Shown: piece after piece, positions 50,556 to 59,896 of the stretch
Position numbering within the stretch: the stretch's first letter is position 1
Layout of the letters: every line of letters starts with the position of its first letter
Made by a program: the position numbers and the translations under genes
NCBI GenBank assembly: GCA_002840785.1
Contig: PHCH01000001.1
Location: 1-64,000 of the forward strand
DNA length: 64,000 bases
Origin: Betaproteobacteria bacterium HGW-Betaproteobacteria-4
GTDB lineage: Bacteria > Pseudomonadota > Gammaproteobacteria > Burkholderiales > Rhodocyclaceae
Direction of reading: 5' to 3'
The notes under the pieces: model-generated
What the model saw: only the letters and a program-made list of their open reading frames with translations
The model's database searches: none
Told to the model about the DNA's origin: nothing

Positions 50556-51652
50556 GAAGGAAAAGCCTCCGGAGAAAAATAACCGCATACTTCGAGACCA
50601 AAGCCCACCATGCTGGGCATCTTGCGTGGGCTTCCCAGCAAGCGCATCTTGCCGACGCCAAGCTCGCGCAGGATTTGTGCGCCGATACCATAGATACGCG
50701 GATCCCACTTCTGAGCAGAGATTTGGGGGGCATCCTGCAAGAAACTCAGAAGGTCGGCGTCGGCCTGATTTCGTTGCAACAGCACAATGACGCCGCTTCC
50801 CTGCTCGGCGATGATGCGCATCACCTGACTGACCGTGAAGCTGTGACGTTGGCTTTTGTACTCGAGAAAGTCGAGTACAGAGTCGATTTCGTGCACTCGT
50901 ACCAGAGTTTCTTGCCCGTTTCGGATCTCGCCGAGCGTCAAGCTCAGGTGTAGGTTGCCGGATGTCTGGTCACGAAATGCGCGCAGGCGAAAGCTGCCGT
51001 GCGAACAGATCAACTCCTTGTCGGCAACGCACTCGACGAGCTTTTCGTGTTCGGCGCGGTAGTGGATCAGGTCGCGAATAGTGCCGATCTTGAGGCTGTG
51101 CTCCCGCGCGAACTCCAAAAGATCGGGCAATCGTGCCATGGCACCGTCATCCTTGAGTATCTCGCATATCACAGCAGCGGGTTCGCACCCCGCCATCTGA
51201 GCGAGATCGCAGCCCGCTTCGGTATGGCCTGCTCTTACCAGCACGCCGCCTTTTTGTGCCATCAGGGGAAAGATATGGCCGGGTTGAACGATATCGCGGG
51301 GGCCGGCATTGCGTGCTACGGCTGCCTGCACCGTACGAGATCTGTCGTGTGCGGAAATACCTGTGCTTACTCCCTCGGCAGCTTCAATGGAGACAGTGAA
51401 GGCCGTGCCATGCGGTGCCTTGTTGTCCCGTACCATCAATGGCAGATCGAGTTGGCGGCAGCGGCTTTCTGTCAACGTCAGACAGATTAGCCCGCGCCCG
51501 AACCTAGCCATGAAGTTGATCGCCTCGGGCGTGACATGGTCGGCGGCGAGGACGAGGTCGCCTTCGTTTTCCCGATCCTCTTCATCGACGAGGATGACAA
51601 TCTTGCCGGCACGCATGTCGGCAACTATTTCTTGAATTGGACTGATAATCAC
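50552..51652 (-). CDS. ribBA: DHBP synthase RibB with degenerate GTP cyclohydrolase II domain (RibBA/RibBX type)
   Basis: The N-terminal ~200 residues form a complete 3,4-dihydroxy-2-butanone 4-phosphate synthase ([38 protein letters not shown]). The C-terminal ~160 residues align with GTP cyclohydrolase II but lack the zinc cysteines: the usual ECLTGDxxxSxRCDC region reads [14 protein letters not shown]. That domain is therefore probably inactive, as in other RibBX-type proteins. I chose GTG 51652, with AAGGAG 8 nt upstream; a TTG at 51727 would overlap the hydrolase. The missing activity could come from the RibA at 36.6 kb. Confidence 0.87.
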   Translation of the reverse strand: MIISPIQEIVADMRAGKIVILVDEEDRENEGDLVLAADHVTPEAINFMARFGRGLICLTLTESRCRQLDLPLMVRDNKAPHGTAFTVSIEAAEGVSTGISAHDRSRTVQAAVARNAGPRDIVQPGHIFPLMAQKGGVLVRAGHTEAGCDLAQMAGCEPAAVICEILKDDGAMARLPDLLEFAREHSLKIGTIRDLIHYRAEHEKLVECVADKELICSHGSFRLRAFRDQTSGNLHLSLTLGEIRNGQETLVRVHEIDSVLDFLEYKSQRHSFTVSQVMRIIAEQGSGVIVLLQRNQADADLLSFLQDAPQISAQKWDPRIYGIGAQILRELGVGKMRLLGSPRKMPSMVGFGLEVCGYFSPEAFPS

Positions 51653-51723
51653 CCGATAGACTCCTTTTGGAAGGTCGCTGGTATACGCAGAATTGGCGCT
51701 GCCCTGCCGTGGGGGTAGCCAGG

Positions 51724-52587
51724 TCAAGACCCGGATTGCGTCAGGAAGTCGAGAAGCACTTTGTTAACCGCCTCCGGCTGTTCCAACTGGGGGCAGTGAC
51801 CAGCTTCGGTGATTACGACGCTACGTGAATCGGGAATGGCGTCCGTCAGCTCGTTCCACCACCCTTGCGGTTTGAGCTTGTCATTGGCTCCGGCGATGAC
51901 CAAGGTCGGCACAGTGACCTTTTCATAGATAATTCCCCCGGATTGTTTGCGCGGTTCCTTCGCTTCGGCTTCGATCGGTCGCCGAAAACGGGCCGATGCA
52001 ACTGCTTCCCACGCGCCGGGAGCGAGACTGCTTTCTCGCCGACGCTCGACATAGGCATCATCGGCAGCCCACTGCCGGCCATGAAAAAGCGCCTCGACAA
52101 TCTTGCGCATGCCCGACGTGGAACCGTCATAGTTGATGAGTGCCTGCATATGCTCGGAATCGTTGTTCAGGGCGCCAGCGCCGGCGATACTGACAATACA
52201 CTCCGGCTGGAGCAGCGGGGCCGGAGATGCGGCGTCGAAAAGCAACAACATTCCGCCCATGGAGTTCCCCACGCAAGGGGCACCCGATGCTCCAACCAGC
52301 TCTAAGAAGCGCGCCAGATGGCGAAGACGACGGCCTCGGCCGTCGACGAAATCCATAATCTTCGCCGTCCTGCCAAAACCCAGAAGATCCGGAGCAATGA
52401 CACGGAAATGCTGTGCGAGGAAAGGTATCGTCGCCTCCCAGCAAACCTCTGCGTTACCGCCAAACTCGCCGCCGTGCAGTAGTACGACAGGTTTTCCCGA
52501 GCCGGCCTCGATGTAGCTAGTTTCAAGTCCGTCCACCAGCAGTTCATGCCGTTTGACGCCTGCTTTTAGTTTTTGCACTTTGCTCAC
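51724..52587 (-). CDS. Alpha/beta hydrolase (MhpC/BphD-like, second copy)
   Basis: A 287-aa alpha/beta hydrolase with oxyanion region LLHGGEFGGN, nucleophile Ser in GNSMGGM, Asp in GANDKLKP and His in EAGHCPQLE. It resembles C-C bond and epoxide/ester hydrolases of meta-cleavage pathways but is clearly diverged from the hydrolase at 18.3 kb. GTG 52587 with AAAGGAAAG just upstream lies 16 nt after the preceding stop and is preferred; an ATG at 52626 would overlap that gene. It could act on a ring-fission product or a lactone. Confidence 0.8.
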   Translation of the reverse strand: MSKVQKLKAGVKRHELLVDGLETSYIEAGSGKPVVLLHGGEFGGNAEVCWEATIPFLAQHFRVIAPDLLGFGRTAKIMDFVDGRGRRLRHLARFLELVGASGAPCVGNSMGGMLLLFDAASPAPLLQPECIVSIAGAGALNNDSEHMQALINYDGSTSGMRKIVEALFHGRQWAADDAYVERRRESSLAPGAWEAVASARFRRPIEAEAKEPRKQSGGIIYEKVTVPTLVIAGANDKLKPQGWWNELTDAIPDSRSVVITEAGHCPQLEQPEAVNKVLLDFLTQSGS

Positions 52588-52603
52588 GCTTTCTTTCCTT
52601 TTC

Positions 52604-54379
52604 TCAATTGATTTCTGATCTAGCATGGCGATCAGATATTCTGTTTTGTGACTCGAGCCCATCGCCGACAGGCGCGTCAGCGGTTTCCAAGCCTGCGGCA
52701 TGGCGCATCGCAAGATAAGCAAAGGTCAATGCCGGCCCCACGGTAATGCCACCACTCGGATAGCAGCCGCCCATGATCGAGCTCCTGTCGTTGCCGCCGA
52801 TATAGAGGCCGGGGATCGGTGCACCGTCCGTGTCAAGAGCACGCGAGTATTCGTCGACTGCGATTCCATGCGTGGTCCCGATGTCGCCGGCATGGACCTG
52901 AATTGCGTAATAAGGAGCGCGCTCGATCGGTGCCAGACATGGATTTGGTTTATGCAGCGGATCGCCCAAATGGCGGTTGTACTTGGTCGACCCCTTGCCG
53001 AACTTTGAATCCTGTCCTCGCTGAGCGTCGTCGTTGTATTCATCCAGCGTACGGCGCAATGTTTGTGCTGGCACGCCAATCTTAGCGGCGAGCTCCTCGA
53101 TCGTATTGGCGGTCACGAGATAGCCGGATTGGATATGGCGCCGTCTCGATGAGGCGAGCGGCGGAACCATTCCGAACGCGAATCGCCGGACGAATGTGTG
53201 GTCGCAAATCAAATGAACCGGCATCTGGGAGGACGGCGTTGTCCTCCCGATCATGGCGCGCGCGACTTCATGATAGCTTTGCGATTCGTTGCAAAACCGT
53301 TGCCCTTGGGCATTAACGGCAATCAGGCCCGGCTTCGAACGATCGGCCATCAGATGCGGGAAGCGCGCCCGCGTGTTATCGGCGCGCCAGCCTTCGGAGA
53401 CGGGTGAAAAGAACACCCCTTCCAAATTCCTGTTGTCGAACTGGGCCCCTGTTCGCATGGCTATTGAGATGCCATCCCCTGTGCAGTCGGAGTTTGCAGC
53501 GGAATGGCCGAACGGAACATCGGGTACATACTTCTGCCGAAGTTCCTTGCTCCAGGGAAAGCCCCCGGTGGCCATGACGACGCCCTTGGTCGTCCGGATC
53601 TCGCGGGTGCCTCCAGCAGCCGAGCGGACCTTGACGCCGACAACGCGACCTTCGGCTCGAACGAGGTCGATGATCGGCGTCTCCAGCAGGACGGGGATCT
53701 TTCTGTCGAGGATCGTCTTGTACATCTGGCCGATCATCGCATTGCCCCCGGTCAGCCGAAGTCCCCGCCCGAAGCGCCGGTTGAATAATCGACCCTTCAC
53801 GTCTCGCGCGATAAGTTTCAAGGTGTGCACCGCAGATTTGAAAAAGGTGCGGGCGTTGATGAGGTGATAAAGATCGTCGCCGTCAATCATCGACGTGCCG
53901 AACAGGCACAGTTCCGGCAGGGGCGGCCGGAGGTCCATAAACTTCTCACCGAGAACAGCGCCGTCGAAGTTCTTGGGTATCAGGACGCGCCCATGGCAAA
54001 ACGCCCCTTCAACTTCGGACGAGTAGTCAGGCGTGTAAGGACGCGCAAAAAACTTGACCAGAGAGATTCGTTCGAGCTCACGAAACGCTTCCGGGGCACG
54101 CCGCAGATACCGATGACGAGCCTCGCGCCCCGCCGGATTCTCGATCACATTATCGAGATAAACGGACGCCTGCTCGAAACCATCATCAACGCCTTGCGCC
54201 CGCTGTTGGTCGCTGCCCGGAACCCAGCAGGCAGCGCCCGAGTAGGCAGTGGTGCCGCCGATGTACTTCGTCTTCTCGACGATCAGGACACGCAGGCCCA
54301 GCGTGTCAGCGAAGATGGCTGCCGCCAACCCTGCGGCTCCCGTCCCTGCGACCACGAGATCGTAGTTAGTTTCGTTCAT
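52604..54379 (-). CDS. KstD-like FAD-dependent dehydrogenase (second)
   Basis: A 591-aa flavoprotein of the same family as the 48-kb gene. The FAD motif is VAGTGAAGLAAA at residues ~10-21, then EKTKYIGGTTAYSG, VMATGGFPW and the C-terminal block SIMGGCYPSGGITVGPAL. The Tyr is retained, but the PGPG of classical KstD reads PSGG, as in delta4(5alpha)-dehydrogenase or other relatives, so the regiospecificity may differ. It is the first gene of the operon ending in ribH and is transcribed away from mhpB. Two such enzymes acting in sequence could aromatise a cyclohexanone ring. Confidence 0.85.
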   Translation of the reverse strand: MNETNYDLVVAGTGAAGLAAAIFADTLGLRVLIVEKTKYIGGTTAYSGAACWVPGSDQQRAQGVDDGFEQASVYLDNVIENPAGREARHRYLRRAPEAFRELERISLVKFFARPYTPDYSSEVEGAFCHGRVLIPKNFDGAVLGEKFMDLRPPLPELCLFGTSMIDGDDLYHLINARTFFKSAVHTLKLIARDVKGRLFNRRFGRGLRLTGGNAMIGQMYKTILDRKIPVLLETPIIDLVRAEGRVVGVKVRSAAGGTREIRTTKGVVMATGGFPWSKELRQKYVPDVPFGHSAANSDCTGDGISIAMRTGAQFDNRNLEGVFFSPVSEGWRADNTRARFPHLMADRSKPGLIAVNAQGQRFCNESQSYHEVARAMIGRTTPSSQMPVHLICDHTFVRRFAFGMVPPLASSRRRHIQSGYLVTANTIEELAAKIGVPAQTLRRTLDEYNDDAQRGQDSKFGKGSTKYNRHLGDPLHKPNPCLAPIERAPYYAIQVHAGDIGTTHGIAVDEYSRALDTDGAPIPGLYIGGNDRSSIMGGCYPSGGITVGPALTFAYLAMRHAAGLETADAPVGDGLESQNRISDRHARSEIN

Positions 54380-55098
54380 GCGTTCATTCCCCTAAATTTA
54401 TCTCTCGCCAACACGACACGAGGCTTATCTGCTTTGCCGGGAGGTCAGCGGCCAGGCACGGTCGCTGTGGAGCTTGAATGAGTCGGTGACGTAGAGGTGG
54501 TGGCGAACGTCGTCGCGCGGAGCCTGATACGTCCCAATCGATCAAGTGATGCTCTCCATTGGCACGAACGGAGTTTCGTCCTAGCAACGTCGACATGTCT
54601 TGATTCTGGACGACACGTGCATGGTTCTTCCACTGCCAGCGCCGGGTCATGTTTCCGGCTGCGCAAGCCTTGCCAGCCAAAGCCAGAGGGCCCGGGCGCC
54701 GGCTTTACCAAGTCCGACAGATCACTTGCGCAATAGTCGCATCAGGTAAAGACGGAGCCCCCGGGAAAAACTTTAAATACGCATGGCTACTGATTTGCAT
54801 TAGCCATGAACAGGCCAGCTTCCGCTGATGCGAAGGCTGGTACTAATTCTTAAACGCGGAACCCGAAGAAGATCATGAGCATTCCGAAAGGCGAAAGAGG
54901 CAGACAAAGAGTCCTTGCGATGCATGCTGCCGCCGGCAAGGCTGAATTTCGGCGATTGCTGGCCAGGATTGACGCACGCGTTGAGGTCGCAGCAAAGGTG
55001 CTTGAGTGCACGTCCACGGTGTGGACGTTTGCTAAATAGATTCGCATGAGAGCACAGCCATTCCTAGAATTTTTCGAAATGCTCAGCAAGGAGTCTTC
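54380..55098. other. Divergent control region between kstD2 and mhpB operons
   Basis: About 720 bp without a gene I can support. Open frames here lack motifs and good starts. The region must hold the promoters of both operons. I could not find a convincing -35/-10 pair or a clear regulator site by eye. The ~100 bp before mhpB are AT-richer, and GCAAGGAGTCTTC gives mhpB a strong ribosome-binding site. Confidence 0.55.
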
Positions 55099-56037
55099 AT
55101 GACCATCAAATTAAAATGCCTTTCCCATACGCCGCTCCGAGGGCTGAATGATCCAGGGCTGGATATTGATACTGAAGTGGCGTTGGCGCTCGAGCGTGCC
55201 AAGGCGGAGGTTGAGGCGTTCGACCCGGAGTTGATCGTCATCTTCGCGCCGGATCACTACAACGGGTTGTTCTACGACATGATGCCGCCCTTCGTCATCG
55301 CCACGGCGGCCGAATCGGTTGGCGATTACCAGACCATGCGCGGTTCGCTGTCGATTCCGAAGGATCTGGCGCGCGACTTGGCCAAACATATCCTGGACAG
55401 CGACGTCGATATCGCCATTTCGCACCGTCTTCAGGTCGATCACGGCTGTACGCAGACGCTGGCGGAAGTGACCGGCAGTCTGACGCGCTATCCGGTGATT
55501 CCCATTGTCATCAATTCGGTGGCTCCGCCGTTCGTGCCTTATCGCCGGGTGCGTAAGCTGGGCGAAGCGGTCGGCAAATTCGTCAGCAAGCTGGGCAAGC
55601 GGGTGCTGATTCTCGGCACTGGCGGACTGTCGCATGAGCCGCCCGTGCCTTTGCTGGCCGGTGCACCTGAGGAAATCGCCGATTTCCTGATCGCCGGACG
55701 CAACCCGACGCCGGAGTTTCGCGCCGCCCGCCAGGCCAGAACCTTGGCCGCAGGTATCAAATACGGCACTCCGGAATGTTCTCAGACGCCGCTTAATCCT
55801 CAGTGGGACTTGGCGTTTATTCAGTTGTTGCTCGATAAGCAATTGGCAGAGGTCGAGAACTTCGATGTTGAAGAAGTATCGAGGGTTGCCGGTCGTTCGG
55901 CGCAAGAAGTTAGAACCTGGATCGCAGCCTTTTCAGCGCTGGATGCGGCCGGGGAATATACGGCCCGCAAGGATTACTACCGCCCGATCAATCCCTGGAT
56001 TGCCGGGTACGGCATTGTCAGTGCGGACGGTAAATAA
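55099..56037 (+). CDS. mhpB: Extradiol ring-cleavage dioxygenase, MhpB-type (LigB superfamily)
   Basis: A 312-aa class III extradiol dioxygenase like 2,3-dihydroxyphenylpropionate 1,2-dioxygenase. It is Fe(II)-dependent, and the key histidines appear in CLSHTPL, APDHYNG, HRLQVDHGCTQTL (catalytic base) and GGLSHEPPV. It cleaves a catechol next to its hydroxyls, giving the substrate of the MhpC-type hydrolase. AAGGAG precedes the ATG. The first gene of the mhpB-hsaA-hsaB-livK-mhpD-mhpF-mhpE operon. True steroid pathways use the unrelated VOC-type HsaC here, so the ring being cut is more likely monocyclic. Confidence 0.92.
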   Translation: MTIKLKCLSHTPLRGLNDPGLDIDTEVALALERAKAEVEAFDPELIVIFAPDHYNGLFYDMMPPFVIATAAESVGDYQTMRGSLSIPKDLARDLAKHILDSDVDIAISHRLQVDHGCTQTLAEVTGSLTRYPVIPIVINSVAPPFVPYRRVRKLGEAVGKFVSKLGKRVLILGTGGLSHEPPVPLLAGAPEEIADFLIAGRNPTPEFRAARQARTLAAGIKYGTPECSQTPLNPQWDLAFIQLLLDKQLAEVENFDVEEVSRVAGRSAQEVRTWIAAFSALDAAGEYTARKDYYRPINPWIAGYGIVSADGK

Positions 56038-56106
56038 AGGTACGTCGGTCTGGAAGGCGAAGTCTTCAAGCCGGAATGTAATTCATTGATTTTAAGGAGA
56101 CCCGAC

Positions 56107-57333
56107 ATGGGTAACATCGAAACTAGCAATATCCAGATTCCCAGCGATGACGAAATCGTCAAGCGTGCTGAAGAAATGATCCCGATGCTGCGCGATCGCG
56201 CGGATGCCTGCGAGAAGGCCCGGATGGTGCCGAAGGAGACGATCCAGGCCTTTCGCGAGGCCGGCTTCTTCCGCATCTTCCAGCCCAAGCGCTGGGGCGG
56301 CTATGAAATGCACCCGAACACGCTGAACCGCGTCCTCATGGAGCTGGCCCGCGGCTGCCCGTCGAGTGCCTGGAACGTGATGGTTCTGGGGTTGCATCCT
56401 TTCGAGGTCGGCGTGTTGCCCACGCAGGTCGGCGACGAGCTCTGGGGCGAAGACAACACGCGGCTGGTCTCTTCGTCCTATGCGCCGTTCGGCACGGTCA
56501 ACAAGGTCGAGGGGGGCTACATCCTCAACGGCGAGTGGCTGACTTCCAGCGGCTGCGATCATGCCAACGGGGGCGCCTTCGTCGGCGGCCGGGTCGTGAA
56601 CGATCAGGGTGAAATGGAGTTCCGCTCGTTCTGGATCCAGCGCTCGGACTATGAGATCGTCGACGACTGGTTCGTCGTCGGCTTGCAGGGAACCGGTTCG
56701 AAGAAGCTTGTCCTGAAGGAAGTCCACGTCCCTACCTACCGCAGCCACGCGATCGGTGCCTACGACCAGGAGTCTCACGGGCATCTCGACACGCTGTACC
56801 GGATGCCGTTCTTCTACATGTTCTACGCCGCTGCTGCCTCGGTCATCATCGGCATGGCACGCGGCATGGTCGACATGTACATCGAGCACATGGTGCCGCG
56901 CCAGAACCTCAACCAGGCAGTCGGTGCGGCGGTGAACGATCCGTTCATCAAGAGCCGGTTGGGCGAGGCCTACGCGAAGATCCTCGCCGCCTCCACGCGC
57001 GTGCTGCACAACTCCGAAGAGGCCTGGAGCTACGTCTCCAAGGGGCAACTGGTACCGACCGACATTCGCGTCCGCCATTTCGCGACATGTCAGTTCAGCG
57101 GCGGTGACAGCTTCGATGCGGCGCACATGCTCTTCAAGAAGACCTCGACCCGCGGCGTCTGGCTCAACAGCCCCCTGCAGCGCCAGATGCGCGACATCCT
57201 GGTCGGTGCCAACCACATCTCGCAGAACCAGGACAATATCGGCGACCTGCTCGGCGGTTATCTGCTTGGCAATCCGCTGCCGCAGCCCAATCCGTTCGGC
57301 GTCAAACCCGCAGCCGAAGCGCCGGCACAGTGA
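56107..57333 (+). CDS. Two-component flavin monooxygenase, oxygenase subunit (HsaA-like)
   Basis: A 408-aa protein of the acyl-CoA-dehydrogenase-fold class D flavin monooxygenases. It has an N-terminal helical domain (FREAGFFRIFQPKRWGG), the beta domain with GLQGTGSKKLVLKEVHVP, and a C-terminal helical bundle (GGDSFDAAHMLFKKTSTRG), like HsaA/HpaB-type phenol hydroxylases. It uses reduced flavin from the next gene to hydroxylate a phenol to a catechol for MhpB. I chose ATG 56107 (MGNIETSN), preceded by AAGGAG, over the in-frame ATG at 56086. Confidence 0.85.
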   Translation: MGNIETSNIQIPSDDEIVKRAEEMIPMLRDRADACEKARMVPKETIQAFREAGFFRIFQPKRWGGYEMHPNTLNRVLMELARGCPSSAWNVMVLGLHPFEVGVLPTQVGDELWGEDNTRLVSSSYAPFGTVNKVEGGYILNGEWLTSSGCDHANGGAFVGGRVVNDQGEMEFRSFWIQRSDYEIVDDWFVVGLQGTGSKKLVLKEVHVPTYRSHAIGAYDQESHGHLDTLYRMPFFYMFYAAAASVIIGMARGMVDMYIEHMVPRQNLNQAVGAAVNDPFIKSRLGEAYAKILAASTRVLHNSEEAWSYVSKGQLVPTDIRVRHFATCQFSGGDSFDAAHMLFKKTSTRGVWLNSPLQRQMRDILVGANHISQNQDNIGDLLGGYLLGNPLPQPNPFGVKPAAEAPAQ

Positions 57334-57353
57334 GCAGGGAAGGAGGATCGGAT

Positions 57354-57905
57354 ATGAGCCAAGCAATCAATCAGCGCCTCGACTGGAATCCCAATGCCAA
57401 ATTGGCGGCCTTGCCGACGGTGACTTCCAAGGATCACTGCTACGGCATGCGCCATTTCGCGGTCGGCGTGACCGTCATCACCGCCCGGCACGGCGAGGCG
57501 AAAGCCGGGCTGACGGCCACCGCCGTCTGCTCGGTGACCGCCGATCCACCGCGTCTGGTTGTCTTCGTCAACAAGAACGTGGTGGCCAGCGAGATCATTC
57601 TTAACAGCGGTGCCCTGTGCGTGAACGTTCTGGCCGGCGAGCAGGAGGAGGTGGCCAAGGCCTTCGCCAGCATGATTAAGGACGTGCATGGCGATGCCCG
57701 CTTCGCGTATGGTGAATGGTGTGAGCAGGTGAGTGGTGCGCCAGCGCTGGATGGGGCGCTGGCCAATTTCGACTGTCGCGTCATCAAGGTGTTCGACGAA
57801 AGCACCCACCACGCCTTCCTGTGCGAAGTACTGGCGATGCGTGAGCGCAACGACGGCGAAGCGCTGATCTACCTGAACGGCAACTTCCGTCGCGTTCCTC
57901 AGTAG
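57354..57905 (+). CDS. NAD(P)H:flavin oxidoreductase (HsaB-like reductase partner)
   Basis: A 183-aa flavin reductase of the FlaRed/HpaC class. MRHFAVGVTVITAR is followed by GLTATAVCSVTADPPRLVVF, SEIILNSGALCVNVLAG, and a C-terminal HHAFLCEVLAM-YLNGNFRRV block. It reduces FMN or FAD for the HsaA-like oxygenase. ATG 57354 with AAGGAGGATC just upstream is the best start. The gene follows the oxygenase by 20 bp; the pair is the standard two-component arrangement. Confidence 0.9.
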   Translation: MSQAINQRLDWNPNAKLAALPTVTSKDHCYGMRHFAVGVTVITARHGEAKAGLTATAVCSVTADPPRLVVFVNKNVVASEIILNSGALCVNVLAGEQEEVAKAFASMIKDVHGDARFAYGEWCEQVSGAPALDGALANFDCRVIKVFDESTHHAFLCEVLAMRERNDGEALIYLNGNFRRVPQ

Positions 57906-57944
57906 AGTGGACGCGGTACCCATCCATCACACAGGAGAGAAGCG

Positions 57945-59078
57945 ATGAAATTCAACAAACTGCTTGCCTTGACCGTTGCAACCTTTGCTGCCATGCCGGT
58001 CTTCGCCGACATCAACGTCGGTGTCATCGCTTCGCTGACCGGTCCCGCTGCAGCGCTCGGTGCTGAAACAAAGAAGGCGGTGACGATGTTCCCGAGCGCG
58101 CTCGGTGGGGAGAAGGTCAATTTCATTCTTCTCGACGATGGCACCGACCCGACCAACGCAGTCAAGAATGTCCGCAAGCTGATCAGCGAAGACAAGATCG
58201 ACGCCCTTCTGGGGCCCAACCTGATCAGCATCGCCACGGCCATCGCCGACGTGGCTAATGCAGAAAAGACCCCGATGGTGTCGGTCGCGCCGCTCGACGT
58301 CGCAGGTGACAAGCGCAGCTTCATCTTCCGCAGCGAGCCGTCGTCCGACCTCATGGTCCAGCGCATCGTCGCCGACATGGTCGAAACAGGAGCCAAGAGT
58401 GTCGGGTTCATCGGCTTCTCCGATCCCCTCGGAGACATCATGTTCCAGGCGCTCACCAAATCGGCTGCGGGCAAGTTGACCATCGTCGCCAACGAGCGCT
58501 ACGGCCGCACCGATGCCAGTGTTCAGGCACAGGTGCTGAAGATCATCGCCGCCAAGCCGGACGTCGTATTCATCGGCGCCTCCGGCACGCCTGCCGCCAC
58601 GCCGCAGATCACTCTGCGCCAGCGTGGCTACAAGGGCAGGATATATCACACCCATGCGGTGGCGAGCAAAGAGTTCCTCAGGGTTGGCGGAAAGGCGCTC
58701 GAAGGTGCTCTGATGCCGGTTGGCCCTTTGTTGGTCGCGGAACAATTGGCGGACAACCATCCGACCAAGAAGACGAGCACCTTATTCGCCAAGGATCTGG
58801 AGGGCAAATACGGTCCTGATTCGCGCTCCAGCTTCGCGGGTTCCTCCTGGGATGCCTGGTTGCTGCTGAAGAACGGCCTCGACAGCGCCCTGAAGAGTAA
58901 GGCCAAGCCAGGCACGCCGGAATTCCGGACCGCACTGCGCGACGGCATCGAGAAGACCGGCAAGCTGGTTGGCACCAATGGCGTCTACACCATGACGCCG
59001 AGCGATCACGCTGGCTACGACCCCAGTGCCATCGTTTTGATCAAGGTCGAAAACAACCAATGGAAACTTGTGAAGTGA
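57945..59078 (+). CDS. Periplasmic Liv-type substrate-binding protein
   Basis: A 377-aa binding protein with a Sec signal peptide (KLLALTVATFAAMPVFA, cleaved at about residue 21) and the Peripla_BP_6 layout: INVGVIASLTGPAAALG, DDGTDPTNAVKNVRKLI and SFAGSSWDAWLLLKNGL. It captures the substrate for the LivHMG-LivF transporter 35 kb away. Placing it inside the meta-cleavage operon strongly suggests an aromatic or alicyclic acid ligand rather than an amino acid. Its stop overlaps the mhpD start (TGATG). Confidence 0.9.
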   Translation: MKFNKLLALTVATFAAMPVFADINVGVIASLTGPAAALGAETKKAVTMFPSALGGEKVNFILLDDGTDPTNAVKNVRKLISEDKIDALLGPNLISIATAIADVANAEKTPMVSVAPLDVAGDKRSFIFRSEPSSDLMVQRIVADMVETGAKSVGFIGFSDPLGDIMFQALTKSAAGKLTIVANERYGRTDASVQAQVLKIIAAKPDVVFIGASGTPAATPQITLRQRGYKGRIYHTHAVASKEFLRVGGKALEGALMPVGPLLVAEQLADNHPTKKTSTLFAKDLEGKYGPDSRSSFAGSSWDAWLLLKNGLDSALKSKAKPGTPEFRTALRDGIEKTGKLVGTNGVYTMTPSDHAGYDPSAIVLIKVENNQWKLVK

Positions 59079-59869
59079 TGTCAAACAGTACTCTTCTTGA
59101 CGCACGTGCGGCTGCCGCCGAACTCAGGGCCGCATCAGCCGGGTGCAAGCCGATAGCGCCGCTGCGTGACCGGCTTGCCCAGGCCGACCAGGATGGCGCC
59201 TATGCCATTCAGGAACTCAACACCCAGGCGGGGCTCGCCGAGGGGCGGCGTCTGGTGGGGCGCAAAATCGGCCTCACTTCGAAGGCCGTACAGGATCAGC
59301 TCGGCGTCCGCCAGCCCGATTTCGGAATGCTCTTTGCCGACATGGCTGTGGGCGACGCTGAAGCCGTGGACCTCAGGCGTTTGATCCAGCCCAAGGTAGA
59401 GGCCGAGGTCGCCCTGGTCATCGGTCGTGATCTGCCCCACGAGCGCCACACCTACGCCGATCTGGTCCGGGCTGTCGAATACGCGCTACCGGCCATCGAG
59501 ATCGTCGATTGCCGCATCACCGACTGGAACATCCGCTTCGTCGACACCGTTGCCGACAACGCATCCAGCGGTTTGTTCGTCCTTGGCAGTCGTCCCCGCA
59601 AGCTCGAGCAATTCGACATTGGCACCTGTGCCATGACGATGAAGCGGGGAGACGAAGTGGTCTCCCGTGGCGATGGTCGCGCCTGCTTGGGCAGCCCACT
59701 CAACGCCGCAATCTGGCTGGCCGACGTCATGGTCCGCTATGGCCGCCCCTTGCAGGCGGGAGACATCGTGCTCACCGGTGCCTTGGGCCCGATGGTCACC
59801 GTCCGGCCTGGAGAGTGTTTCGAGGTCGGCATTGAGGGGCTTGGCAACGTCAGCACGCTGTTTACCTGA
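59078..59869 (+). CDS. mhpD: 2-hydroxypenta-2,4-dienoate hydratase MhpD
   Basis: A 263-aa hydratase of the fumarylacetoacetate hydrolase-like family. It adds water to 2-hydroxypentadienoate to give 4-hydroxy-2-oxovalerate. Conserved blocks are GRKIGLTSKAVQDQLGV, PKVEAEVALVIGRDL (metal-binding Glu residues) and AIEIVDCRITDWNIRF. I chose ATG 59078, which overlaps the binding-protein stop; the upstream in-frame ATG at 59060 lies inside that gene. Confidence 0.93.
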   Translation: MSNSTLLDARAAAAELRAASAGCKPIAPLRDRLAQADQDGAYAIQELNTQAGLAEGRRLVGRKIGLTSKAVQDQLGVRQPDFGMLFADMAVGDAEAVDLRRLIQPKVEAEVALVIGRDLPHERHTYADLVRAVEYALPAIEIVDCRITDWNIRFVDTVADNASSGLFVLGSRPRKLEQFDIGTCAMTMKRGDEVVSRGDGRACLGSPLNAAIWLADVMVRYGRPLQAGDIVLTGALGPMVTVRPGECFEVGIEGLGNVSTLFT

Positions 59870-59896
59870 ATCTCACCTCACTTACAGAGAATTGAT

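Noticed and set aside
54497-54736. Overlapping ORFs on both strands in the kstD2-mhpB intergenic region
   Set aside because: Several frames are open at once with unlike, motif-free products; none has a good start site.
56092-57366. 424-codon minus-strand ORF opposite the HsaA-like gene
   Set aside because: It is almost exactly antisense to a clearly homologous oxygenase gene and its product has no recognisable domain, so it is a shadow of GC-rich codon usage.
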